Assembly (NCBI GenBank): GCA_947373185.1
Contig: CANBWP010000001.1
Location: forward strand, 124,001 to 188,000
Direction of reading: 5' to 3'
DNA length: 64,000 bases
From: Comamonadaceae bacterium
GTDB lineage: Bacteria; Pseudomonadota; Gammaproteobacteria; Burkholderiales; Burkholderiaceae_C
Position numbers and translations under genes: made by a program. Below, piece after piece: positions 43,754 through 53,609 of this stretch. The notes beneath the pieces are model-generated. The model was not told where the DNA came from. It did no database searches and saw only the letters and a program-made list of their open reading frames with translations. The first letter of the stretch is position 1; each line of letters begins with the position of its first letter.

Positions 43754-44506
43754 TCATTCTAAAAAATGAGCGCGTAATTTCTGCAAGGCGGCAGGTGTGA
43801 GCCCCAGCTGGTTTGAAAGATAGGAATGGACCCCGCCATGTTCAGTTTCAATGATGTCCAATGAAGCTGTGAGAAAACTCTCTTGAACTTCCCATACAAT
43901 TTTCAAAACATCGGGCGAGAGCGTGGTGGCGCCCGTGCTGTTGCGCTTGTAGAGTTGGTTGGTCAGCAAGTAGTCATGCCAAATGTCTTTCTCTGAGACG
44001 CCCAAGGCAAACAGCACCAGCGCAGCTGCCAGCCCCGTTCGGTCTTTGCCGGCGGTGCAATGAAACAGCAAGGGGTCTGGCTTGTCCAATAAATGCTCAA
44101 ACAATTGTGCAAAGCGATGAGAGTCAAGGCGCACAAAGTCTCGGTACGTGGTCTGCATGGCGTCCAAGGCATCGACTGCAGTGAGGGGCTTGCCTGATAG
44201 GTGATGGGCTTGTAGCCGTTGAACCACGGTGGGCTCTATGTTCAGGCTGTGGCGTTCAATCTGGGGCCAGTGATACGACTGCGCTTGGCTTTCCTGCTGC
44301 CCTCTGAAATCGAACGCACGCGCAATGCCTAAGGCTTCAAGTTGCGTCACATCCTTGGGTACCAAATTGGCCAAATGATCAGATCGAAAAAGCTTGCGCC
44401 ATTTCACAGGCCGATTTTCGTGCCCCTTGTAGCCGCCCAAGTCTCGAAAATTAGAGGCGCCTTGAAGCGGAATGTGACGCCGAGCCAAGTCTTGCGGTGT
44501 GTGCAT
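43754..44506 (-). CDS. tyrosine/serine-type protein phosphatase (Y_phosphatase3)
   Basis: 250 aa with the P-loop HCTAGKDRTG (CX5R) and the family N-terminus GASNFRDLGGY. Members dephosphorylate phosphotyrosine or phosphoinositide-like substrates. I chose the ATG at 44506; a TTG at 44515 overlaps the ABC ATPase stop. It is the last gene of the amino-acid ABC operon, with only 5 nt between, which is unusual company. Function here unknown. Confidence 0.8.
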   Translation of the reverse strand: MHTPQDLARRHIPLQGASNFRDLGGYKGHENRPVKWRKLFRSDHLANLVPKDVTQLEALGIARAFDFRGQQESQAQSYHWPQIERHSLNIEPTVVQRLQAHHLSGKPLTAVDALDAMQTTYRDFVRLDSHRFAQLFEHLLDKPDPLLFHCTAGKDRTGLAAALVLFALGVSEKDIWHDYLLTNQLYKRNSTGATTLSPDVLKIVWEVQESFLTASLDIIETEHGGVHSYLSNQLGLTPAALQKLRAHFLE

Positions 44507-44511
44507 GGCTG

Positions 44512-45249
44512 TCAAGTCAGAGCGGACAGGAACTGCACCAACTCAGGTGTTTTCGGATGACCGAAAACTTCAGCCGGTGTACCGCTTTCATGCACACGTC
44601 CTTGGTGCATGAAGATGACGCGGTCAGCCACCTTGCGGGCAAAGTTCATCTCGTGCGTCACCATCAACAACGTCATGCCTTCTTCGGCCAGGCTTTCTAC
44701 CACCCGCAGTACTTCGCCGACCAACTCGGGGTCCAGTGCCGATGTGATTTCATCGCAGAGCAAAATTTGAGGTTCCATGGCCAATGCGCGTGCAATGGCC
44801 ACGCGTTGCTGTTGACCACCAGAGAGCTGGTCAGGCCAGGCTTCAAATTTCTCACCCAGGCCCACGCGTTCCAGCAATTTGTGCGCTTGTGCGGCCGCGC
44901 TGGCCTTGTCTTTTTGTTTGACCAAACCGGGTGCCAACATGATGTTCTGACCTACACGCAGGTGAGGAAACAAATTGAAACTTTGAAAAATCATGCCGAC
45001 TTTTTGTCGAAGACTGCGCATCGCTTGGGCATCGTGATGCAGCAAGGCTTGATGGTCGACTGTCAAGGTACCGGCTTGAAAGGTCTCTAAGCCATTGACG
45101 CAGCGAAGCAAAGTGCTTTTGCCAGAACCACTTTTGCCGATGATGGCAATCACTTCACCAGCGTGCACTTGAAGGTCAATGCCCTTTAAAACTTCGTTGT
45201 CGCCAAAGCTTTTGCGAAGTCCCTGAATGGCCAACAAAGGTTCATGCAT
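44512..45249 (-). CDS. polar amino-acid ABC transporter ATP-binding protein
   Basis: 245 aa, GlnQ/HisP type: Walker A GKSGSGKST, Q-loop IFQSFNLFPHL, signature [15 protein letters not shown], Walker B ILLCDEITSALDP and VTHEMNFARKVAD. The ATG at 45249 overlaps the permease stop by 8 nt; the frame opens at 45285. Energises the two permeases encoded upstream. Confidence 0.92.
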   Translation of the reverse strand: MHEPLLAIQGLRKSFGDNEVLKGIDLQVHAGEVIAIIGKSGSGKSTLLRCVNGLETFQAGTLTVDHQALLHHDAQAMRSLRQKVGMIFQSFNLFPHLRVGQNIMLAPGLVKQKDKASAAAQAHKLLERVGLGEKFEAWPDQLSGGQQQRVAIARALAMEPQILLCDEITSALDPELVGEVLRVVESLAEEGMTLLMVTHEMNFARKVADRVIFMHQGRVHESGTPAEVFGHPKTPELVQFLSALT

Positions 45250-45895
45250 GTCCACGTTGGACCTTTCGTTCGAGTTGTTTTGCAAAGTAAGAGACCGGAA
45301 AGCACAGGGCGAAATACAAAAGTGCTACGCAGCTGTAAACCAAGAAGGGTTTGAAGGTGGCGTTCGTGATCATGGTGCCGGCTTTGGTCAGTTCAATGAA
45401 GCCAATGACGGAGGCTAAGGCGGTTCCCTTGATCACCTGCACCAAGAAGCCCACAGTGGGCGGAATGGCAATTTTGAAAGCCTGCGGCAAGATCACGTAT
45501 CGCAGTTGCTCGAAAAAGCTCAAGGCCAAACTTTGACTGGCTTCCCATTGCCCCTTGGGGATGGCGTTGACACATCCTCGCCAAATTTCCGCCAGAAAAG
45601 CGCTGCTGTAAAGGGTGAGGGCCACACCGGCTGCTAACCAGGGCGAGGTTTCAATGCCAATCAAAGCCATGCCAAAGTAAGCCAAAAAAAGTTGCATGAG
45701 CAGGGGCGTGCCTTGGAAAATTTGCACATACACATTGACGAAGCATCGGGCCCATTTGCTGGCGGACAAGCGGGACACCAGCAGCAGCAAGCCCACCAAG
45801 CCGCCCCCCACAAAAGCAATGAGCGAGAGCATCACGGTCCAGCGCAATGCCATCAGCAGGTTTCTGAAAATATCCCAAAGAGAAAAATCAACCAT
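45242..45895 (-). CDS. amino-acid ABC transporter permease (second)
   Basis: 217 aa from the ATG at 45895 with GAGAG upstream (frame opens at 45919). His/Glu/Gln/Arg-type permease: five helices and the EAA loop QWEASQSLALSFFEQLRYVILPQ. Forms a heterodimer with the permease at 45909-46571. Confidence 0.9.
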   Translation of the reverse strand: MVDFSLWDIFRNLLMALRWTVMLSLIAFVGGGLVGLLLLVSRLSASKWARCFVNVYVQIFQGTPLLMQLFLAYFGMALIGIETSPWLAAGVALTLYSSAFLAEIWRGCVNAIPKGQWEASQSLALSFFEQLRYVILPQAFKIAIPPTVGFLVQVIKGTALASVIGFIELTKAGTMITNATFKPFLVYSCVALLYFALCFPVSYFAKQLERKVQRGHA

Positions 45896-45908
45896 TTTGA
45901 AACTCTCT

Positions 45909-46571
45909 TTAGCGACCAAACAAAAAGCGTGGGCCGAGCCAGTTGAGCAAACGGCGCAAAGCCATGGCCAGGGCCAAGTAGGTCAAGGTGGCGACGATGA
46001 AGGCTTCAAAGGCCCTGAAATTGCGGCTTTGAATGAGGTTGGCGGCATGGCTCAGTTCTTCAGTAGAAATCTGCCCACACACGGCAGAGCCCAACATCAC
46101 GATGATGATTTGACTGACCAAGGCTGGCCAAACTTTTTGCAGTGCAGGCGGCAATACCACATGCGCGAAAATTTGAACCGGCTTTAAAGCCAAACTCAGT
46201 GCGGCCTCCATCTGACCTTTGGGCGTTGCTTCTATGCCCGCGCGAATGATCTCTGTGGCGTAGGCGCTCAGATTGACCACCATGGCAATGATGGAAGCCA
46301 CCTCGGGTGACAAACGCACACCCAAGGCGGGCAAGCCAAAGTAAACAAAGAACAGTTGCACGATGAAGGGTGTGTTGCGGATGGTTTCCACATAGCTGCC
46401 CGCCAAGGCGCGCAAAGGCAAACTGCCATGAACGCGGGACCAGGCAAGCAAAATGCCAAGCACCAATCCCAACACGGTAGAAACGCCTGTCAGCCCAACG
46501 GTCCAGGCGACGCCCTTCACCAGCAAAGGCCATTCAGCCAGGACGCTGATGAAATCTAGTTCAATGCGCAT
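45909..46571 (-). CDS. amino-acid ABC transporter permease (first)
   Basis: 220 aa, five helices, EAA loop QMEAALSLALKPVQIFAHVVLPP, and the N-terminal VAWTVGLTGVSTVLG block of the HEQRo permease family. Lies 18 nt after the binding-protein gene and 13 nt before the next permease. Confidence 0.9.
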   Translation of the reverse strand: MRIELDFISVLAEWPLLVKGVAWTVGLTGVSTVLGLVLGILLAWSRVHGSLPLRALAGSYVETIRNTPFIVQLFFVYFGLPALGVRLSPEVASIIAMVVNLSAYATEIIRAGIEATPKGQMEAALSLALKPVQIFAHVVLPPALQKVWPALVSQIIIVMLGSAVCGQISTEELSHAANLIQSRNFRAFEAFIVATLTYLALAMALRRLLNWLGPRFLFGR

Positions 46572-46589
46572 GAGCGACCAGGTGCGCCA

Positions 46590-47390
46590 TCAAAGTGGCA
46601 GATCGCCAGCAGGGCGGCCCAACCATTTTTGAGACATCTTGTCGATGTCACCGGCCTTACGACCTTGGGCAATGATTTCGTTCACTTTCAAACGCAGCTT
46701 GTCTTCACCCTTGGCCACACCGATGAAATTGGGGGAGTCTTTCAGCAAGAGTTTGTACTCCGTGTTCAAGCCTGGGTTTTTGGTCATGATGGTGCCGGCC
46801 ACCGAAGCGCCTGTGGCAATCACTTGAACCTGACCCGATATGAAGGACGAGATGGTGGCGTTGTTGTCTTCAAAGCGTTTGACATCGACACCAGATGGCA
46901 TCACTTTGGAAAGTTCTTGGTCCTCCATGGCACCACGTGTGACGCCCACCGACTTGCCCACCAAGTCATTGAAGCTTTTGATGCTGACATTTTTGGCCGC
47001 AAAAACCGCTTGGAAAAAGGGAGAGTAGGCTGATGTGAAGTCGATCACCTTTTCACGTTCGGCATTTTTACCCAAGGTGGAAATGACCAAGTCTGCCTTT
47101 TTGGTTTGCAAATAAGGAATGCGGTTGGCACTGATGACTGGAATCAATTCAACTTTGACGCCCAATTTTTGGCCGATGTAATTGGCCATTTCAACGTCCA
47201 GCCCCTGAGGTTGAAGGTCAATGCCCACAAAACCGTAAGGCGGGTAGTCTGTTGGAATGGCAATTTTGATGAGCTTGGATTTCATGACATCGTCCAAGGC
47301 ATTTTGAGCATGGACGGCTGTACCGGTCAGAGCCAAGCCGGCCAAGAGGGCCAAAACCAAGCGGCGTTGTGCAACAAAACTGAATTTCAT
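46590..47390 (-). CDS. amino-acid ABC transporter substrate-binding protein
   Basis: 266 aa family 3 binding protein with a signal peptide (cleaved after VHAQ). Blocks IPTDYPPYGFVG, GLDVEMANYIGQKLGVKVELIPV, KADLVISTLGKNAEREKVIDFTSAYSPFF match the amino-acid group. First gene of the five-gene operon 47390-43754. Specificity not readable. Confidence 0.9.
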   Translation of the reverse strand: MKFSFVAQRRLVLALLAGLALTGTAVHAQNALDDVMKSKLIKIAIPTDYPPYGFVGIDLQPQGLDVEMANYIGQKLGVKVELIPVISANRIPYLQTKKADLVISTLGKNAEREKVIDFTSAYSPFFQAVFAAKNVSIKSFNDLVGKSVGVTRGAMEDQELSKVMPSGVDVKRFEDNNATISSFISGQVQVIATGASVAGTIMTKNPGLNTEYKLLLKDSPNFIGVAKGEDKLRLKVNEIIAQGRKAGDIDKMSQKWLGRPAGDLPL

Positions 47391-47575
47391 GAATGAACTC
47401 CTGATGAGGTTAATGCGAAGATGCCATCGGTTTGCAAGACTTGTGCCGCCTTTTGACGCGCTTCAAAGGGGCGGGATTTCATTTCAAGACATTGTATGCA
47501 CCAATAAGAGGAGGGCGGCTAAGGGGATGTGCGAGGCGCACCTTTTGCGGGATTCTTGAAAATCTGAGTGCCTGA

Positions 47576-47605
47576 TTGCGCGAGCCTAATTTTCGGTGCT
47601 ATAAT
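47576..47605 (+). promoter_or_regulatory. sigma-70 promoter of tRNA-Arg
   Basis: A perfect -10 TATAAT (47600-47605) lies 10 nt before the tRNA, with a -35-like TTGCGC (47576-47581) 18 nt upstream. Confidence 0.6.
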
Positions 47606-47615
47606 CGACAGCTTA

Positions 47616-47692
47616 GCGGCTGTAGCTCAGCTGGATAGAGTACTTGGCTACGAACCAAGGGGTCGTGGGTTCGATTCCTGCCAGCCGCACCA
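47616..47692 (+). tRNA. tRNA-Arg (anticodon ACG)
   Basis: Full cloverleaf with encoded CCA. Acceptor arms GCGGCTG (47616-47622) and CAGCCGC (47682-47688) pair perfectly; anticodon stem CTTGG/CCAAG with loop CTACGAA gives ACG; the T-arm has GGTTCGATTCC. The A34 is expected to be edited to inosine to read CGU, CGC and CGA. Confidence 0.97.
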
Positions 47693-47721
47693 GATTTCGA
47701 TTGCAAGATCGTATCTAGAAC

Positions 47722-47755
47722 ACAGCTTAGAGGCTTACGTCTCTAGGCTGTTTTT
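47722..47755 (+). terminator. Rho-independent terminator after tRNA-Arg
   Basis: Stem ACAGCTTAGAG (47722-47732) and CTCTAGGCTGT (47741-47751), 11 bp with one G-T type mismatch, 8-nt loop, followed by TTTTT. Confidence 0.8.
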
Positions 47756-47819
47756 CTTTGTGCGATCCGTTTTCGCGTCATTTCGAATTTCAACTGTGGT
47801 TCTTCCAAACCTAAAGGTC

Positions 47820-48392
47820 ATGAGCAAAGCATTCACCCGCGAATCTGATGCCGACGTCCAAGACGATGGCGAGGACCCGAGTCTGCCACCGCTGCCAGCT
47901 GGCGCGCGCAATTACATGACGCCCAAGGGCTACTCAGATTTGCGAGCCGAATTGTTCATGCTCATGGACGATGAGCGCCCCAAGGTCGTGGACATTGTGC
48001 ATTGGGCTGCCAGCAATGGCGACCGCTCAGAAAATGGCGACTACATCTACGGCAAAAAAAGATTGCGAGAAATTGACCGGCGCATTCGCTTCCTGACCAA
48101 GCGCTTGGAAATTGCCGAAGTTACCGATCCCAGCGTTCATCACGGCAAAGATCAAGTTTTCTTTGGTGCCACAGTCAGGTACGTCGAAGAAAATGGTGAA
48201 GAACGCACCGTCACCATTCGGGGTATTGACGAGGCTGACAGCCTAAACGGTGAGGTGAGCTGGGTGTCGCCGATTGCGCGCACCTTGCTCAAATCAAGCA
48301 CGGGCGATGTGCTCAAATTGGTCACGCCGCAAGGCTGGCGCGAGATTGAAGTGCTCGAAGTGACTTACCCCCAAGCTGGTGAACCCTCCTAG
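47820..48392 (+). CDS. greB: transcription elongation factor GreB
   Basis: 190 aa. Rescues backtracked RNA polymerase by stimulating transcript cleavage. The N-terminal coiled coil carries the acidic tip residues in ASNGDRSENGDYIYGKKRLREID, typical of GreB rather than GreA, and the C-terminal FKBP-like domain ends with VSWVSPIARTLLKSS. The ATG at 47820 follows AAAGG; the frame extends back to 47568 only through the tRNA gene. Faces spoT. Confidence 0.93.
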   Translation: MSKAFTRESDADVQDDGEDPSLPPLPAGARNYMTPKGYSDLRAELFMLMDDERPKVVDIVHWAASNGDRSENGDYIYGKKRLREIDRRIRFLTKRLEIAEVTDPSVHHGKDQVFFGATVRYVEENGEERTVTIRGIDEADSLNGEVSWVSPIARTLLKSSTGDVLKLVTPQGWREIEVLEVTYPQAGEPS

Positions 48393-48395
48393 TCA

Positions 48396-48411
48396 GCGAG
48401 CAGCCGCTCGC
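48396..48411. terminator. short hairpin between greB and spoT ends
   Basis: GCGAGC and GCTCGC around AGCC, placed between the convergent greB and spoT stops. No T tract on either side, so terminator activity is uncertain. Confidence 0.3.
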
Positions 48412-48416
48412 CCACC

Positions 48417-50738
48417 TTACTCTTCGGGTGCGTTTTGACCGCGAACTCTGTGGGTGATGCGCTCAGCATTCAACACAGCAGGTGTGCGTTTTAAATTCTT
48501 CAAAACCGTTTCCAGGTGGCTCAGGTCACGCACTGAAATGATGAAGGTATTTTGGGCGGCGTCTTGTGCACTGGCTTGCCCCATCTCCACGTGGGTGATG
48601 TCCACTTCTGAGTTGGCCAGGGTGCCAGCTACGCGGGCCAACACGCCTTTGGTGTTGACCACCGTGACGCTGATGCTGGTTTCAAAACTGCGCTGCGGTT
48701 CATCGGACCACTCCACCCCAATGAAGCGCTCGCTGTCTTTTTGTTGAAGTTTTAAGCCCACGCTGCAATCGGCCGTGTGCACGGCCAACCCTTCTCCGCG
48801 GCCTAAATAGCCAATGATTTTGTCGCCTGGCAGTGGGTGGCAGCAATGCGAATAAACCACCGACGCATTTTCTGAACCATCAAGCATGATCGCGCCTTGC
48901 GACACACTTTCATGCGCCATGAAACGCTCGCGCGTCATGAGAAGTGGATCAGGCTTCTCACCCAATTCAGACAACAAGGCTGCAATTCGTTTGGCCACAA
49001 TGCTGGCGATGCGTTTGCCAAGGCCCACATCGACCAACAGATCGCTGCGGTTCTTGTTGCCTGTGAAGCGCAACAATTTTTCCCACAAGGCTTGATAGCG
49101 CGCTGGGTCTTCGGGCATTTGCTCTATGCCTTCAGCACGCAAAGCTTGCGTGAGCAATTTCAATCCCAAGTCCATGGACTCGCTGTGGGCCATGGTTTTC
49201 AAGTGGTGCCGAATTCTGGAACGAGCCCGTCCTGTGCGAACAAAGCCAAGCCAAGATGGGTTGGGCGCTGACACTGGTGCTGTCATGACCTCGACCACAT
49301 CGCCGTTTTTCAACTCGGTGCGCAAAGGCACTTGCTGATTGTTGATTTTGGCGGCCACCAAGTGATCGCCTAAATTGCTGTGAATCATGTAGGCAAAATC
49401 GACCACCGTGGCACCACGGGGCAGCGACATGATTTGGCTCTTGGGTGTGAACACATAAACTGCATCGGGGAACAAGTCGACCTTGACGTGATCCCAAAAT
49501 TCGGAGGCATCGTGGGTCTCCTTTTGAATGTCCAGCAGGGATTGCAACCACTGCGTGCCCAAACGCTCAGACGCCATGCTGCCCGACTCATTGTCTTTGT
49601 AAAGCCAATGCGCAGCCACACCGGATTCCGCCACAACATTCATGGCTTCGGTTCTCATTTGAAACTCGACATTGACACCCGAAGGCCCAACCAGGGTGGT
49701 GTGCAGCGATTGATAGCCATTGACCTTGCCAATGGCAATGTGGTCCTTAAAACGGCCCGGTACGGGTTTGTACATCTGATGCAAGATGCCCATGGCTGTA
49801 TAGCAATCAATCACGGAAGGCACGATCAATCTGAAGCCGTAAATGTCGGTGACTTGTGCAAAGCTCAGATGCTTGTCATCCATTTTTTTGTAAATGGAAT
49901 ACAGTGTTTTTTCTCGACCGGTGATTTGAACCTGCATGCCCGCTTGGGCAAAAGTCGATTCCAATTCGCCTTGTACTTTTTGAATCAAATCGCGTCTGCG
50001 ATTGCGCGCTTTGGCCACGGCTTTGGCCAAAATGGCATAGCGCCAAGGTTTTAAATGGCGGAACGATAAGTCTTGCAGTTCCCGATAAGTTTGGTTCAAG
50101 CCCAATCGGTGCGCAATGGGGGCATAGATCTCTAAAGTCTCTGAAGAAATACGGCCCCATTTGTCCCTCGGCATGTCGGACATGGTGCGCATGTTGTGCG
50201 TGCGATCTGCCAGCTTGATTAAGATGACGCGCACATCGCGGGCCATGGCCAACAACATTTTGCGAAACGATTCCGCTTGGTTTTCTTCGCGGGTGTTGAA
50301 CTCCAGTTTGTCCAACTTGGTCAGGCCATCCACCAACTCGGCCACTGAAGATCCGAACTTTTCAATCAGGTCCGACTTGGTGACGCCGCAGTCTTCCATG
50401 ACGTCGTGCATCAAAGCCGCCATCAGTGCGGGGGCGTCCAGTTTCCATTCAGTGCATTGCGATGCGACCGAGATGGGATGGGTGATGTAGGGCTCGCCGT
50501 TTTTGCGCAATTGCCCTAGGTGGGCTTCGTCTGCAAACCGATAGGCTTTGCGAACCAGTTCAATGTCGGAGGCCGAGAGGTAGCCTAATTGGGCGACCAA
50601 GGCGGCAAAACTGGCAGCGGCAGCATTGGCTGCGCTGGCGGTGGGGGTGCCCACTTGGATGTTGTGAGCGTTGTCGCGCATTCCGGGTATTGAAGTACTA
50701 CCGGATTTGTGAAAAATAGAAGAAAAAGCTGCGCGCAT
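48417..50738 (-). CDS. spoT: bifunctional (p)ppGpp synthetase/hydrolase
   Basis: 773 aa with all Rel/Spo domains in order: HD hydrolase (HPISVASQ, ALMHDVMEDC, about residues 85-115), synthetase (YSIYKKMDDK, YGFRLIV, NGYQSLHTT), TGS (VYVFTPKSQIMSLPRGATVVDFAY), helical region with the zinc-finger-like HCCHPLPGD, and a C-terminal ACT domain. The intact HD site supports SpoT rather than hydrolase-dead RelA. Last gene of the yicC-gmk-rpoZ-spoT order. The first 20 residues are variable and the ATG at position 20 is a possible start. Confidence 0.94.
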   Translation of the reverse strand: MRAAFSSIFHKSGSTSIPGMRDNAHNIQVGTPTASAANAAAASFAALVAQLGYLSASDIELVRKAYRFADEAHLGQLRKNGEPYITHPISVASQCTEWKLDAPALMAALMHDVMEDCGVTKSDLIEKFGSSVAELVDGLTKLDKLEFNTREENQAESFRKMLLAMARDVRVILIKLADRTHNMRTMSDMPRDKWGRISSETLEIYAPIAHRLGLNQTYRELQDLSFRHLKPWRYAILAKAVAKARNRRRDLIQKVQGELESTFAQAGMQVQITGREKTLYSIYKKMDDKHLSFAQVTDIYGFRLIVPSVIDCYTAMGILHQMYKPVPGRFKDHIAIGKVNGYQSLHTTLVGPSGVNVEFQMRTEAMNVVAESGVAAHWLYKDNESGSMASERLGTQWLQSLLDIQKETHDASEFWDHVKVDLFPDAVYVFTPKSQIMSLPRGATVVDFAYMIHSNLGDHLVAAKINNQQVPLRTELKNGDVVEVMTAPVSAPNPSWLGFVRTGRARSRIRHHLKTMAHSESMDLGLKLLTQALRAEGIEQMPEDPARYQALWEKLLRFTGNKNRSDLLVDVGLGKRIASIVAKRIAALLSELGEKPDPLLMTRERFMAHESVSQGAIMLDGSENASVVYSHCCHPLPGDKIIGYLGRGEGLAVHTADCSVGLKLQQKDSERFIGVEWSDEPQRSFETSISVTVVNTKGVLARVAGTLANSEVDITHVEMGQASAQDAAQNTFIISVRDLSHLETVLKNLKRTPAVLNAERITHRVRGQNAPEE

Positions 50739-50814
50739 GCCTCAAATGTAACGCGAGTCAGTGGCCTTCAGAAAGCCCTCGAAAAGGGCAGCTTCAATTT
50801 GGGTTTTCCAGACA

Positions 50815-50848
50815 TGAAAAAGCCCCAGGTCTTGAAACTTTGGGGCTT
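50815..50848 (-). terminator. terminator after rpoZ
   Basis: Stem AAGCCCCA (50820-50827) with TGGGGCTT (50841-50848). On the minus strand it is followed by TTTTT. It lies between rpoZ and spoT and may only partly separate them. A second small hairpin, CCAAACC with GGTTTGG, lies just before it at about 50855-50873. Confidence 0.7.
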
Positions 50849-50886
50849 GGGGTGCCAAACCGCAAGGGTTTGGCGAGGGGTAGAAA

Positions 50887-51087
50887 TTAGTTTACTTTTT
50901 TGAGCATTTCCAAACCAACTTTGCCGGCAGCAATTTCGCGCAGGGCAGTGACGCCAGGCTTGTTTTTGCTTTCGACTCGGGGGGTGTGGCCTTGGCTCAG
51001 CATGCGGGCACGGTAAGTTGCCGCCAATACCAATTGGAAACGGTTAGGGATCTGTTCCAAGCAATCTTCAACAGTGATGCGGGCCAT
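50887..51087 (-). CDS. rpoZ: RNA polymerase omega subunit
   Basis: 66 aa. Starts [22 protein letters not shown], the standard omega N-terminus with the NRF core, and [16 protein letters not shown] in the middle. Helps assemble the beta-prime subunit and forms one (p)ppGpp site. Lies 20 nt after gmk. Confidence 0.96.
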   Translation of the reverse strand: MARITVEDCLEQIPNRFQLVLAATYRARMLSQGHTPRVESKNKPGVTALREIAAGKVGLEMLKKVN

Positions 51088-51107
51088 GACGGTCTCCGGT
51101 AAAAAAT

Positions 51108-51728
51108 TCAGGTGATATGAAGGGATTCGAAAGTTTCGGCACGGTCTCGGCGCTGGGCAATGTACTTGAGGCGCTGAGCATGCACGATGGCCTTGAGGTC
51201 AAACAGGGCGCGATCGAATACTTCGTTGATTATAACGAAGTCAAATTCTTTGACCTGGGCCAGCTCAATGGCCGCATTTTGAAGGCGCAATTCAATGGTT
51301 TCTGAGCTGTCCTCGCCCCGGCGCTCAAGCCGGCTGCGGAGTTCTTCCCAACTGGGGGGCAAGATGAAGATCAAGATGGCGTTGGCGTACATCCGTTGAA
51401 TTTGGATGGCGCCCTGGTAGTCAATTTCCAATATGACGTCGGAGCCTTGCGCCATTCGCTCTTCCAGCATGCGCTTGGAGGTGCCATAGCGGTGACTGTG
51501 GACATTGGCCCATTCGACAAATGCATCCGCTGCCACCATGGCGTCAAACTCTTGCTGCGACACAAAGAAGTACTCACGGCCATGCTTTTCTTGGCCTCTG
51601 GGTGCGCGCGTGGTGTGTGACACCGAGGGGAGCACGCGTGTATCGAGTTCCATCAAGGCCTTGACCAGGCTGGACTTGCCCGCACCACTGGGGGCGGCTA
51701 CAACGTAGAGGTTTCCAGGATATTCCAT
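51108..51728 (-). CDS. gmk: guanylate kinase
   Basis: 206 aa. Phosphorylates GMP to GDP. P-loop [12 protein letters not shown]-binding [22 protein letters not shown], and [12 protein letters not shown] are the family blocks. Follows yicC, precedes rpoZ. Confidence 0.96.
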   Translation of the reverse strand: MEYPGNLYVVAAPSGAGKSSLVKALMELDTRVLPSVSHTTRAPRGQEKHGREYFFVSQQEFDAMVAADAFVEWANVHSHRYGTSKRMLEERMAQGSDVILEIDYQGAIQIQRMYANAILIFILPPSWEELRSRLERRGEDSSETIELRLQNAAIELAQVKEFDFVIINEVFDRALFDLKAIVHAQRLKYIAQRRDRAETFESLHIT

Positions 51729-51778
51729 GGCAAGGAGTGTAATGGTGTCTGGGGCTGGTCTTGGGGCTGAATCGGCAC

Positions 51779-52696
51779 TTATTCGATGTTTTGCACCTGC
51801 TCACGCATTTGCTCAATCAGGACCTTCATGTCGACCGAGATTTTGGTGAGCTCGAGGGCGGCTGACTTGGAGCCCAGGGTGTTGGCTTCGCGGTGCAGTT
51901 CTTGGATGAGAAAGTCCAGGCGCTTGCCAATGTCGCCGCCTTTTTTGACCAAGCGGCTGATTTCGTCTAAGTGCGATGCCAATCGGGTGAGCTCTTCGGC
52001 CACGTCAATGCGAATGGCAAAGGCCGTGGCTTCGGTCAGTGCACGGTCTTTGGCTACATCCGACGACACATTGCCATCCGACAAGGCCATGGCTTCGTTC
52101 CAGCGGTCAATGAAGCGCTGGCGCTGTTGTTCTACCAGTTGAGGCAGCAGCGGAGCAGCTTGTTCTGCCAGTGTGCGCAGCTGGCCAATGCGATCTTGCA
52201 GCATCTCGGCCAAACGGGCGCCTTCTCTGGCGCGGGCATCTTTCAGAGATTTGACGGCTTGCGTGGCCAAGGGCATGAGGTCGGCATCTTGCAAGCCAGC
52301 GCCAGACTTTTCATGCGAAGCCAGTTTGATCACGTCCGACACGCTCAATTCGCGCGCTTGAGGCAACCAGTTTTGAATCTTGTGTTGAAGCGCGACCAGT
52401 TTTTGCAGCGTGGCCATCGAGGGATCGGCCAGGTCGTTGTCTTGGGCGCTGTGGTACACGGCACGCACTTCTACTTTGCCCCGCTTGATGTGCTGGGTGA
52501 TGTGTTCTCGGAGGGCTGGCTCTGTGTGCCGTAGCTCATCGGGCAAGCGAAAACTGAGGTCGAGAAAACGGCTGTTGACCGATCGAATTTCAAGGCCAAA
52601 GCGAATCGCGGGTGTGGCCGATGTGTCGGCGGTTCCCTCGGCGGCAGGCGTGTTGGATTGCACGCTGGCGTACCCGGTCATACTGTAAACTGGCAT
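51779..52696 (-). CDS. yicC: YicC-family endoribonuclease
   Basis: 305 aa with the N-terminal SMTGYAS and [15 protein letters not shown] of the YicC family and the conserved C-terminal DUF1732 end ([20 protein letters not shown]). Family members degrade RNA. Between GYAS and the conserved RSVN block there is a longer Ala/Thr-rich insert than I expect. Start of the gmk-rpoZ-spoT strand; divergent from rph. Confidence 0.9.
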   Translation of the reverse strand: MPVYSMTGYASVQSNTPAAEGTADTSATPAIRFGLEIRSVNSRFLDLSFRLPDELRHTEPALREHITQHIKRGKVEVRAVYHSAQDNDLADPSMATLQKLVALQHKIQNWLPQARELSVSDVIKLASHEKSGAGLQDADLMPLATQAVKSLKDARAREGARLAEMLQDRIGQLRTLAEQAAPLLPQLVEQQRQRFIDRWNEAMALSDGNVSSDVAKDRALTEATAFAIRIDVAEELTRLASHLDEISRLVKKGGDIGKRLDFLIQELHREANTLGSKSAALELTKISVDMKVLIEQMREQVQNIE

Positions 52697-52843
52697 GAAA
52701 TCTTTCTAGGATGCGGCAGACAAGGGGCTGCGGTTCAGTCGGGGGCTTTGCGAATGCCTATCGCCCATTCCTGATTATCTCAAACTAATCTTGATTTTCA
52801 ATTCAACGCGTTCCTCTCACAACTCAATCAGCAATACCGTTTC

Positions 52844-53605
52844 ATGACTTTAGCCCATACGTCCACTTTTGCCCGTGCCCATGAGCGCACGCCCGACCAA
52901 TTGCGCCAAGTTCGCATCACACGCGGCTACACCGTTCATGCCGAGGGCTCTGTCCTGATTGAGTTTGGTGATACCCGCGTGCTGTGTACGGCATCGGTGG
53001 AAGAAAAAGTGCCGGGCCACAAAAAAGGCAGCGGTGAAGGTTGGGTCACGGCAGAGTACGGCATGTTGCCCCGCGCCACGCACACACGCGGCGATCGAGA
53101 GGCTGCGCGCGGCAAACAAAGCGGTCGCACCCAAGAAATTCAGCGACTCATTGGGCGCTCCATGCGCGCTGTGTTTGATTTGAAAAAACTGGGCGAGCGC
53201 ACCATTCATTTAGACTGCGATGTGCTCCAGGCCGATGGCGGAACACGCACAGCCAGCATCACAGGGGCTTTTGTGGCTGCGCAAGATGCCGTAGATTGGC
53301 TTATTCACCAAGGCAAACTGAAAGAGTCACCCATCCTTGATTCGGTGGCGGCCATTTCTGTGGGCCTCAAAGAAGGCGTTGCCTTGCTCGATTTGGACTA
53401 CACCGAAGACTCTTCATGTGACACCGACATGAATGTGGTCATGACGGGTGCTGGCAATTTTGTGGAAGTGCAGGGCACAGCCGAAGGTGTGGCTTTCACG
53501 CGCAAAGAAATGGACAGCTTGTTGGCCTTTGCAGAAAAAGGCATTGCCGAATTGGTGCAATTGCAAAAGGCCTCGCGCCAGTCGCACGTGCACGCTGGTG
53601 TTTGA
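52844..53605 (+). CDS. rph: ribonuclease PH
   Basis: 253 aa phosphorolytic 3'-5' exoribonuclease that trims tRNA ends. N-terminal RPDQLR-like [16 protein letters not shown], then [18 protein letters not shown] with [16 protein letters not shown] (phosphate and RNA contact) and [20 protein letters not shown]. No truncation, unlike the E. coli K-12 frameshift allele. Confidence 0.96.
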   Translation: MTLAHTSTFARAHERTPDQLRQVRITRGYTVHAEGSVLIEFGDTRVLCTASVEEKVPGHKKGSGEGWVTAEYGMLPRATHTRGDREAARGKQSGRTQEIQRLIGRSMRAVFDLKKLGERTIHLDCDVLQADGGTRTASITGAFVAAQDAVDWLIHQGKLKESPILDSVAAISVGLKEGVALLDLDYTEDSSCDTDMNVVMTGAGNFVEVQGTAEGVAFTRKEMDSLLAFAEKGIAELVQLQKASRQSHVHAGV

Positions 53606-53609
53606 TGTC

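Noticed and set aside
47568-47819. 84-codon N-terminal extension of greB
   Set aside because: It would be translated through the tRNA-Arg gene and its terminator. The ATG at 47820 has an SD and starts at the usual GreB position.
49380-50054. 224-codon plus-strand frame within spoT
   Set aside because: Antisense shadow of the TGS/synthetase part of spoT; no family resemblance.
53448-53609. N-terminal extension of rdgB into rph
   Set aside because: Lies wholly inside rph in another frame; the rdgB family N-terminus starts at 53610.
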